Source of the DNA: Ipomoea triloba
Lineage: Eukaryota > Streptophyta > Magnoliopsida > Solanales > Convolvulaceae
Length of the DNA: 64,000 nt
NCBI RefSeq assembly: GCF_003576645.1
Contig: NC_044925.1
Coordinates: forward strand, 16,961,320 to 17,025,319
Direction: 5' to 3'
The translations under genes were made by a program, and so were the position numbers. The notes under the pieces were generated by a model. The model saw only the letters and a program-made list of their open reading frames with translations, was not told where the DNA came from and made no database searches. Below are positions 56,601 through 64,000 of this stretch, one piece after another. Positions within the stretch are counted from its first letter, which is position 1. Each line of letters opens with the position of its first letter.

Positions 56601-57102
56601 CACTGGAGGAATAAGGGTCTGCGAGACATCAACTAAGTCTCGAGACATAAGCAGAGTTCGAGAGATAGTACCTCTCGATACAACCATCCAGTTGGAGACA
56701 TAAGCAGAGTNGCTTCGTGATCAAAGCTCAAGCGCTCGATATTGTACTAAAAAGGGAAGTTTTAGTGCAATCCTTCCAGGGAGTTTCTGGAAGAAGAGTG
56801 GACGTAGGCGGGTTGGCCGAACCACTTAAAAAATCTCTCTCGCATTTACTTTCTGTATTTATCTCTCACTAACCTCTCGATTGCACTGCATATAAACACA
56901 CCTCTCGAACTAACTCAAACTCGTGCTAACTAAAAGGGGATAACTTTTCCGCTGCGCATAAAACTTTGTCTTCACCTCGTGAGGTATCGAACCTAAACAT
57001 CCTGAGTTCAATACACACGAGAGGTCGAAAAGATTTGCAAAATCTTATACAAGTCTATTCACCCCCCCTCTAGACTTGTACCCCATCCCCTTGGGACCAA
57101 CA
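53693..57102 (+). repeat. Head-to-tail LTR array of Sirevirus copy 2
   Basis: TGTTAGGA LTR starts occur at 53693, 55093 and 56366. The first two units (1400 and 1273 bp) both stop at GGGAGCTGTCTT and run straight into the next TGTTAGG, with no N at either junction. The third is interrupted by N at 56711 and continues in the normal LTR 3' part to GGGACCAACA at 57102. A 53-bp subunit around CATAAGCAGAGTTCGAGA is present about four times in the first unit (53973, 54026, 54079, 54131) and twice in the second (55373, 55426). Confidence 0.82.
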
Positions 57103-57104
57103 AT

Positions 57105-57116
57105 TGGTATCAGAGC
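57105..57116 (+). promoter_or_regulatory. Primer-binding site of Sirevirus copy 2
   Basis: TGGTATCAGAGC follows the LTR end CCAACA after two bases, as in copy 1. Confidence 0.9.
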
Positions 57117-57167
57117 AGGTTCTCTGATCGATATAAACCTTTGTTTATATTGCCTAGAGATCCTTNC

Positions 57168-57749
57168 AAATAATGGAGGATCTCAACCCAAACCAAACAA
57201 AGGTCATAAAAGACCAACAGAAAAGACCAGAGTAGCTATTCATAAACCGTCCCTATACACCAGCAATGGAAAGTATAGGAAAGCTACGAAGAATGGCCGG
57301 GTAAACAATATCGAGAGATCACCTTGCTATCTCTCGCAAGGCCATTCCAAGTACAAAAAGAGCTACATTCCATAAATGCGCCTCAAGGCAAATATGGAAG
57401 GTCTGAGATCCACATAGTTAGGAACTCACGGATGGAGAAAGGCAGACTCTATCCATCTAGTGAGAATTGGTCATCGAATCACAATTTCTGGAAGAAACCT
57501 CACTTTCAGCAATTTCACATGACGAAACAGCGTATGAAAGGCATGGTGCATAAGCCGATCGAAAAGTCTATACCTAAGTTGATTTATGCACCGAAGAGGC
57601 CCAAAACCTTTGCTAGCATTCCTTATGATTATCAAACGTACAATGGCTACATTGCACCTAGGCCCGGAGTAATGGGTCCAAGGTATAAATGGATGCCTAA
57701 ACTCACTAACCAACCAGGACCCAAAGTTTGGGTACCTAAATCTGCTTGA
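57168..57749 (+). pseudogene. Sirevirus copy 2 gag remnant (C-terminal part after an assembly join)
   Basis: Directly after the leader an N (57167) replaces the gag N terminus and zinc knuckle. What follows is gag C-terminal sequence with several stops up to about 57320, then an open frame to 57749 ending KLIYAPKRPKTFASIPYDYQ ... VWVPKSA. This end is nearly the same as in copy 1. The TGA stop overlaps the pol frame by 4 nt (-1). The missing part probably reflects the join, not biology. Confidence 0.65.
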
Positions 57750-60700
57750 TCTGCTTGCAGGACACCAGGGACACATGGTTCATTGACAGTGGATGTTCGA
57801 GACATATGACGGGAAACTTAACACTGCTAGAAAACATCCATCCTATCGAAGGTCCCCTGGTGACATTTGGACACAACGAGAAGAAAGGGCGCACAAAGGC
57901 TATTGGTGAAATTCATAAGAATGAATTGGTAATCAAGGGGGTATNTTGGTGACATTTGGCGACAACGAGAAGAAGGGGCGCACAAGAGCTGTTGGTGAAA
58001 TCCAAAAGAATGAGCTGGTTATTAAAGGAGTGTCCTACGTTGAGGGGCTCAAGTTCAATCTCCTTAGTACAAGCCAGTTCTGTGACAAGGGCCACAAAGT
58101 TGTCTTCACCAAAAGCAAATGTCAGATTATGAACGAGGAATCTCTCGAAGTCGTCTTGGAAGCAGCAAGGAAAGGAAACATGTACATAGTGGATTGGAGG
58201 TCTGCAAAACCATCCCTATGTATGCTAGCAAGGAGCAAGGAAGACTTATGCTGGGATTGGCATAGTAAGCTTAGTCATCTGAACTTTAAAACTATCAACA
58301 AGCTTGCTAAGAGGAACCTAGTGGAGGGACTGCCCAAAGTAACGTTTCGAAAGGATAAAATTTGTGAGGCATGTCAACGTTGCAAACAGATCAAATCCTC
58401 CTTTAAGAGCAAAGCCGAGACATCATCCACTAGACCATTAAGTCTTCTTCACATGGACTTATTTGGCCCAGTGGATCCACCCAGCATAAAGGGAAAGAAG
58501 TACACTCTTGTGGTTGTGGATGACTACACAAGATTCACCTGGACCGTGTTCTTAACCAAGAAAAGTGAGACAAAAATTGCCCTACCAAATCTCTTGAAAC
58601 AAGTTCAAGTTGAAAAGGAAGTCTCGATACTAAAGATCCGGTCAGATCAAGGTGGAGAGTTCGTTAATCAAGTAATCGAGAGCTACTGCAACGAGAACGG
58701 AATTCATCATCAACTATCAGCTGCTCGAACACCTCAACAAAACGGGGTTGCTGAAAGAAGGAACAGAACTCTCAAAGAAGCCGCAAGGACCATGCTCTCG
58801 CAAGCCAACATATCACAAGGATTTTGGGCAGAAGCAATCAACACAGCGTGCTACACCCAAAATCGGTCCTTGATAGTAAAAGGAGTCGGAAAGACTCCAT
58901 ATGAGTTGTGGAATGGAAGAAAACCGAATGTAAGCCACTTCCACTCATTCGGGTGCAAATGCTATATTCACAACAATGGGAAGACTCAACGTAGAACTTT
59001 TGAAGAAAAGGCAGATGATGGAGTATTTCTGGGATACTCATCGACAAGCAAAGCACTCAGAGTCTTCAACAAGCGGAGTCTGGTGGTTGAAGAGTCCATA
59101 CATGTTGCCTTTGATGAAAGGGCATCAACAGATCAACCATCAAAGACAACGGAAGCTGCTGAGGAAGATCAGCCAGAGTCTATCGAGAGATCAAACTTAC
59201 CTCTCGAAGACAAGCAGTCGATAGTTCGAGACGTAGCAGAACTCCAGTCAGAATCAGATGATGAAGAGTCTACCAAGAAGAAAGCGCCTGACTCAGTTGA
59301 TCAAAACCAGATCATAGATGTTCAACCCATATCTCAACCTTCAATGGAAGTATCAACTGAGGAGCCGCAACCCGACCTAAGATGGCTGAGAAGTCACCCT
59401 GCTGATCAAGTGATCGGAGATGTACGTGACAGAGTTCGAACCAGATCAGCTTACAGAGAAAGCATGTTTGCTTGTTTTCTATCTCAAATAGATCCTAAGG
59501 TGATCGATGAGGCTCTAAGCGACGCAGATTGGGTGCAAGCAATGCAAGAGGAACTTCATCAATTCGAGAGGAACGACGTTTGGGAACTAGTTCCGAGACC
59601 TCATCATCAGAATGTCATTGGTACAAAGTGGGTTTTCAGAAACAAGATGAATGAGGATGGAGTTATTGTTAGGAACAAGGCCAGACTTGTTGCCAAAGGC
59701 TACTGTCAGGAGGAAGGAATAGATTTTGATGAAACCTTCGCTCCAGTGGCACGTCTCGAAGCCATACGCATCTTTCTCGCATATGCCGCCTTCAAAGACT
59801 TTAAGGTATATCAAATGGATGTCAAGAGCGCTTTTCTGAACGGACTTCTCGAAGAAGAGGTGTACGTTGAACAACCTCCGGGTTTCTTGAAGGACGTGGG
59901 AGCTGACAAAGTATACAAATTAAAGAAGGCACTTTACGGCTTAAAACAAGCTCCGAGAGCTTGGTATGATACCTTATCCTCTTTTCTACTTCAGTGTGGG
60001 TTCACCAAAGGCCTAGTGGACAAAACATTGTTTAGAATTAAGGACGGGGATCACATCTTATTGGTGCAAATCTATGTGGACGATATCATTTTTGGAAGCA
60101 CCAATCCAGACTTGTGCGAGAAGTTCTCCAGGTTGATGAAAGGAAAGTTCGAGATGAGCATGATGGGAGAGCTCAACTACTTCCTTGGACTACAAGTGAG
60201 ACAGCTTAAGGAAGGTATCTTCATCAACCAGGAGAAATACACCAAGGATCTGCTCAGGAAATACAACATAGAAGGGAAATCCTCAGTCAAAGTACCTATG
60301 GGAACCTCTCTACGTATCGATGTCGACAGCGAAGGTCGAGAGGTCGATCAAACCACTTATCGAGGTATCATCGGATCTCTTCTTTATTTAACTGCAAGTA
60401 GACCAGACATATCCTTTGCAGTAGGTGTATGTGCTAGATTTCAGGCAAGTCCTAAGGAAAGTCACCTAAATGCATCCAAAAAGATTCTTAGATATCTAAA
60501 GGGTACGCAGAGTGTTGGGCTCTGGTATTCGAAAGGTGGATCTTTCGAACTTATGGGTTATTCAGATGCGGACTTTGCCGGTTGTAAGATAGATCGAAAG
60601 AGCACATCAGGGACATGTCAGTTTCTAGGTGGAAGACTTGTCTCATGGTTTAGCAAGAAACAACATTCGATAGCTACAAGCACCGCTGAGGCAGAATATG

Positions 60701-61017
60701 TAGCAGCTGGAAGTTGTTGTGCTCAGATCTTATGGATGAAGCAACAGCTAATGGATTATGGTGTTGAGTGTAAGGAGGTTAAAATTATGTGTGACAATAC
60801 AAGTGCTATTGCCATCACCCACAACCCAGTGTTACACTCCAGAACAAAGCATATTGATATTAAGTATCACTTCATCCGAGACCACGTTGAGAAAAAGGAC
60901 ATCACTTTGGAATATGTTGCAACGGAGGAGCAACTAGCAGATATTTTCACAAAAGCGTTATGTGAAAATAGATTCTCTCAACTAAGGTTAGAATTGGGAA
61001 TGATAGAATTGGGATGA
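57746..61017 (+). CDS. Sirevirus copy 2 pol: protease, integrase, reverse transcriptase, RNase H
   Basis: The protease ([12 protein letters not shown]) lies in 57746-57944. An N at 57945 joins it to a second piece that repeats about 80 bp in diverged form, so the printed frame breaks there although each piece is open. From 57946 the frame runs 1023 codons without a stop: integrase zinc region ([10 protein letters not shown] ... CEACQRC), core acidic residues in [16 protein letters not shown] and [13 protein letters not shown] from [11 protein letters not shown] through [20 protein letters not shown] and the active site YVDDIIFGS, RNase H with [36 protein letters not shown] and [11 protein letters not shown]. 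It ends MIELG at 61017. All catalytic residues I can judge are present. Confidence 0.9.
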
Positions 61018-61171
61018 ATGGTCAAATCTTATCTTCTTGTATTTAGTGCCATGAACTGTTTCGCATGTGAGGGGCGGTTTCATCAACTTTATGGCAGCTT
61101 TGGAGTTACACAAGCATTGAATGGTCATTCATATTGCATCCCGTGACTCAACAGTGGTAACCCTATTGGGC

Positions 61172-61179
61172 TATAAATA
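61172..61179 (+). promoter_or_regulatory. TATA-like box upstream of the small ORF
   Basis: TATAAATA in GGGCTATAAATAAGAGGG, 46 bp before the ATG at 61218. If used, transcription would begin only about 15 bp before that ATG. Spacing is suggestive, not proof. Confidence 0.4.
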
Positions 61180-61217
61180 AGAGGGTTTCTTTCAGAAGTT
61201 CATACCATCAACTTCCC

Positions 61218-61713
61218 ATGGAGAAAAAGAAAGGAAAAGATGATGTTCCATTCTTTTATAGAGGAAAGAAACCGGCAGTCAAGTCCAAAGATTTTCAAGG
61301 AGAAAACTATCCAGAATCAACGAAGGGTGAACAGATTACGGAGCTTCCTGATAATCCAAGCAAGTATCCTATTCCCATCCAAGGTGAATGGATCCCCAAA
61401 TACGAGGAGATCCACAACGATGGGATACTGGAATCGGGAGAAGAGTCCTGCACAAGAGGGACTCCTACTGCTGCACATTCTGGAAAAGGGCCTTCCTCAA
61501 CCAAATGGAGAACCAAGGGAAACGGAGAGGAAGACCAGATGGGACTTTCTGAGGTCTGCAGCAGCCAAAGGGATGATCATACCTAATCCAAAGACATTAA
61601 GAGGATTAGCGATGAAGATGGTCACTCCCAACTATAGTAAGCAGCTCCGGAGAGAAGAACAAGAAAAGGGAATAGCCACCCCCAGTTCTGTTATTAGACA
61701 AATAGGACTTTAG
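61218..61713 (+). pseudogene. Small post-pol ORF of Sirevirus copy 2, frame-broken, unknown
   Basis: ATG 61218 starts MEKKKGKDDVPFFYRGKKPA and stays open to 61586, but the later codons lose protein-like character. A second frame (61240-61713) becomes protein-like from about 61460 (PNGEPRETERKTRWDFLRSA, GMIIPNPKTLRGLAMKM). One indel between about 61440 and 61470 would explain this, giving an original protein of about 165 residues, basic and hydrophilic with no membrane segment. I do not recognise a family. The equivalent part of copy 1 is lost to an assembly join. It could also be a long non-coding spacer with chance frames. Confidence 0.4.
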
Positions 61714-62224
61714 ATGGCTAGTTCCTGCCTTAACGATAGATTCCTATTAGGCTGACCAAGGCCAAACAAAAGTTTCTAGGGAATTTAATAGGATATTGAT
61801 TCATATGTAATGTATCTGGAAATCACTAAATGAACTTAAGGATATGTTCCAAGTGATATCTTTTAAATGAATCAAACTTGTTTCTCTCGCAATCTGTGTT
61901 CGAAAGGTAGTTCGAGAGGTCACCCGATCAGTTTGTCTACATACATTATGTCTCGAAGAAGGGTAGTTCGAGAGGTCACTTCGAAAGATAACAAACTGAT
62001 ATCTCTGAAAGGAGGAATAAGGAGGGTTAGGGATCAAAGGGAAGATCCCTAACCAGATCAAGATGGAGGAATAAGGAGGGTTAGGGATCAATCACTCAGG
62101 GGGAAGATCCTTAACCAGATCAAGACGGAAGAATAAGGAGGTTTAGGGATCAATCACTCAGGGGGAAGATCCTTAAACTCATGAGGAAGATCATTCACCT
62201 TCGAAAGGTGAATTTGATAAGCTC
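61714..62224 (+). repeat. Spacer with three purine-rich tandem units
   Basis: Units starting GGAGGAATAAGGAGG or close to it at 62011, 62065 and 62127 each continue TTAGGGATCAA and (in the last two) TCACTCAGGGGGAAGATCC. They resemble polypurine tracts. Upstream, GTTCGAGAGGTCAC occurs twice (61911 and 61966). A single related unit is in copy 1 near 12615-12660. Confidence 0.65.
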
Positions 62225-62651
62225 AACGGATATATGAGGTGGAACGGCTATCTTTGGACATAAATGCTAGCCACGTGGTCATCGGTTACTGACGGTTTTT
62301 CGCACTTAAGGGCATTATCTTGATTAGTGGGAGCATGCTTATTTTAAAATATCAATACTCCACTGTCTCAAAGCTTAAACCGTTCTATACTTTACCGAAA
62401 TACCCTTACCAAAATACCTTATGAGCTGACCGTTATCAGGGGTATTTCTGACTTCTCACATCTTTTAAATCAACCGGGATCCTTCCACGGGTCAAACTCT
62501 CAACCCTACCCATATATCCAACCCGAATCCGCCTAATATAAAAGCAAAATCCTTCTTCTTTACCCGGATTCAAACTCAAAACCATATACCCAAAATCCCC
62601 AAATCCTTAGACGCTGTACACATTCCCTCCAAAACACACAAACTTTCTTCA
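62225..62651 (+). promoter_or_regulatory. Leader/promoter region upstream of ORF2, copy 2
   Basis: TATAAAAG at 62537-62544 lies 108 bp before the ORF2 ATG. Downstream is a CT-rich leader (CCTTCTTCTTTACCCGG, ATTCCCTCC). Upstream, GCCACGTGGTC at 62270-62280 contains a G-box core (CACGTG), which is altered to CACGCG in copy 1. Similarity to 12157-12600 (opposite strand) is high even though this is non-coding. Confidence 0.55.
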
Positions 62652-64000
62652 ATGGCGTCTGAATCATCATCTTCTTCATCTTCATCTTCATCCTCCAGTG
62701 CATACCAGAGAGAGCTAGACCACATACGCTCTCAGATTAAACAAGTCAAGGCGGGAAGCATCCTTGACAAAGATGGCTTCATCACCCACTCGCCAAATCC
62801 AACAATGGCGGAGAGAGTCTTGAAGAAATTTGAGAAGGCAGGACTAATGCGGTACATGACGCATGACTACCGAACCATTCATGACCTCGACTACACAGAA
62901 TGGTTCGCTCATGCCAAGGTCACGAAGGGCAAGATTGAAAGCCGCTTCAACGAAATAGACATAACAATCTCTGTGGGTGATTTACGAGCAGCATTCGACT
63001 TTGCTACGTCGGAGGAGGCAGTCAAGCACCTATCGGACTACAACATGGATAAGCAGGAGTTTTGGGACAAAATCCGATTGGAGACTGCACCACCCAGAGC
63101 ATCCTCTGCCCTCCGCAGATTTCATTTGAAGGAGAGGTTTGCCCTAGCCGCTGAGCTCATCATAAAATTCATCCTCGGCAAGGTGTCCGGAACAGACGAA
63201 GTCAATCTGGACACTCTGAAAATCCTCCACGCCATCTGGAACAACAACAAGTTGGACTGGGCTCACATCATCTTCGACTGCCTCAAACACCAAGTGCAGA
63301 GCTCAGTTTCCAACTCCGACCTGACAATCTACAAAAAGGTTGGTTTTGGCTTTGTTGTTCAATTTCTATTGAGACTGAAGGGCTTCGAACTGAGGGAAGG
63401 GCGAGAGGTTCATCGGAATACCTATATGGGTAGAACGAAACCTCAAGCTAAGGCAAAAGGTGCTAAGGATGCATCCTCACCCTCAAAGCCTAAGGGAAGG
63501 GGCAAAAGGAAAGCCCCAGCTAAGGAGAAGCGCTCTGATGACGAGCTTTTGGACACCCCAGTCAAGAGGGTTGAATTGAAAAGGAAGGCCAAGAGGACCA
63601 AGACTGCTGCTGTCACCCAGGTTCGAGAGGTGACACCGTCCGTTATACAAGTACCATTTGAGGACAGGGCACAAGCCCAGGGGGAACCTCAGGCTACACT
63701 GGCCACTGAGGTTGAGAGAGTGCCCCCTACCAAGTCCCTGTCAGGAACTTTAAGTGTTGATATACTTGCTGTTGATGGTGCTGAGGATGTTGATGAATCT
63801 GTTGGTTTGCCTCAAGAGGAGGCTCGAGAAGTTGAAGGTACTGGGATCAGTGATCCAGTACAGGGTATTGTTGAGGAACCACGACAGGTGGTTCGAGAGG
63901 TAGATATTCCAGCAGCTGAAGATCTAGACTGTGTGGTGGCTGCTGATGGTCAGGGCACTGTGGTCAGGAACCCAGTGCAAGCTTTTCTGAATGATGGGTT
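62652..64000 (+). CDS. Sirevirus accessory ORF2, copy 2, 5' part (449 codons, open at window end)
   Basis: ATG 62652 begins MASES followed by a run of serines (longer than in copy 1), then AYQRELDHIRSQIKQVKAG. I read the frame to base 64000 without a stop. The N-terminal domain matches copy 1 closely (TMAERVLKKFEKAGL, YTEWFAHAKVTKGKIES, ILHAIWNNNKLDWAHIIF, GREVHRNTYMGRTK), with scattered, mostly conservative replacements. The basic KPKGRGKRKAPAKEK stretch and the acidic region with VREV repeats follow. Keeping the frame open over 1.3 kb while nucleotides differ suggests purifying selection. The C-terminal two thirds lie outside the window. Confidence 0.8.
   Translation, partial: MASESSSSSSSSSSSSAYQRELDHIRSQIKQVKAGSILDKDGFITHSPNPTMAERVLKKFEKAGLMRYMTHDYRTIHDLDYTEWFAHAKVTKGKIESRFNEIDITISVGDLRAAFDFATSEEAVKHLSDYNMDKQEFWDKIRLETAPPRASSALRRFHLKERFALAAELIIKFILGKVSGTDEVNLDTLKILHAIWNNNKLDWAHIIFDCLKHQVQSSVSNSDLTIYKKVGFGFVVQFLLRLKGFELREGREVHRNTYMGRTKPQAKAKGAKDASSPSKPKGRGKRKAPAKEKRSDDELLDTPVKRVELKRKAKRTKTAAVTQVREVTPSVIQVPFEDRAQAQGEPQATLATEVERVPPTKSLSGTLSVDILAVDGAEDVDESVGLPQEEAREVEGTGISDPVQGIVEEPRQVVREVDIPAAEDLDCVVAADGQGTVVRNPVQAFLNDG

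Larger units (their letters stand above)
53693..64000 (+). mobile_element. Sirevirus-type copia retrotransposon, copy 2 (open at window end)
   Basis: Inserted in gypsy gag. Order: LTR array (53693-57102), primer-binding site, gag remnant, pol to 61017, small ORF at 61218-61713, purine-rich tandem units, leader with TATA box, and ORF2 from 62652 running off the window. It is the same family as 6485-20556 in opposite orientation. Single N joins at 54079, 56711, 57167 and 57945 show that parts were assembled from short contigs; at 57945 the flanking pieces come from different copies. Pol is open with all visible catalytic motifs, suggesting a recent insertion. Confidence 0.87.

Overview
This window is nuclear DNA of a flowering plant, most likely a eudicot. 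The evidence is long AT-rich non-coding stretches, plant lineages of Ty1/copia and Ty3/gypsy retrotransposons, CACTA, Harbinger-like and Mutator-like DNA elements, tRNA-derived SINEs, one intron-less plant gene of the DUF7086 family, and an exon/intron relic of a plant DA1-related (LIM plus peptidase) gene. I cannot name the species. Runs of N (one of 384 bases, the rest single N) mark assembly joins, and several of these are demonstrably faulty.

Layout: 0.7-1.9 kb holds a Harbinger-type non-autonomous element with a TAA target duplication. 2.5-5.9 kb holds an internally deleted CACTA transposon with long perfect palindromes, a broken transposase and a TTA target duplication. 6.5-20.6 kb is a Sirevirus-type copia retrotransposon on the minus strand: 3' LTR, polypurine tract, a 1241-codon accessory ORF (ORF2), partial pol, gag with a gap, primer-binding site and a truncated 5' LTR. 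An 1841-bp exact repeat and a 254-bp exact repeat inside it are probably assembly duplicates. 20.6-20.9 kb is the tail of another LTR. 21.6-22.6 kb is the only intact host gene seen. 22.9-31 kb is AT-rich and gene-poor, with a Mutator-like MITE, a SINE, a hairpin, degenerate repeats, a second MITE and an old LTR.

31.8-36.2 kb is a 4.34-kb copia element (probably the Ale lineage) with identical 105-bp LTRs and a 5-bp target duplication. A paralogous segment at 51.0-52.0 kb preserves the empty insertion site. 36.2-37.4 kb is a tandem array of units of about 250 bp. 37.6-40.2 kb is a DA1-related gene that looks broken and carries several small elements in its introns. 40.4-42.6 kb holds a SINE with target duplications, a CGCCTAGGCG-rich palindromic element and the second Mutator-like MITE in opposite orientation. 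42.8-51.0 kb is a nested, mostly same-strand duplication cluster that includes decayed pieces of the DA1-related gene.

52.0-53.7 kb is the 5' end of a gypsy element, cut inside gag by a second Sirevirus copy (53.7 kb to the window end, plus strand). That copy has a head-to-tail LTR array, an open pol with all visible catalytic motifs, a small extra ORF and the 5' 449 codons of ORF2.

The most interesting signals are in the Sirevirus family. The accessory ORF2 has a well-formed TATA box 105-108 bp upstream of its ATG in both copies. The nucleotide motif GTTCGAGAGGT and close variants recur in the LTR, in the non-coding leader, and in two different reading frames of ORF2, which suggests constraint on the nucleic acid rather than the protein. 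Everything here rests on reading the sequence; no database search was run.
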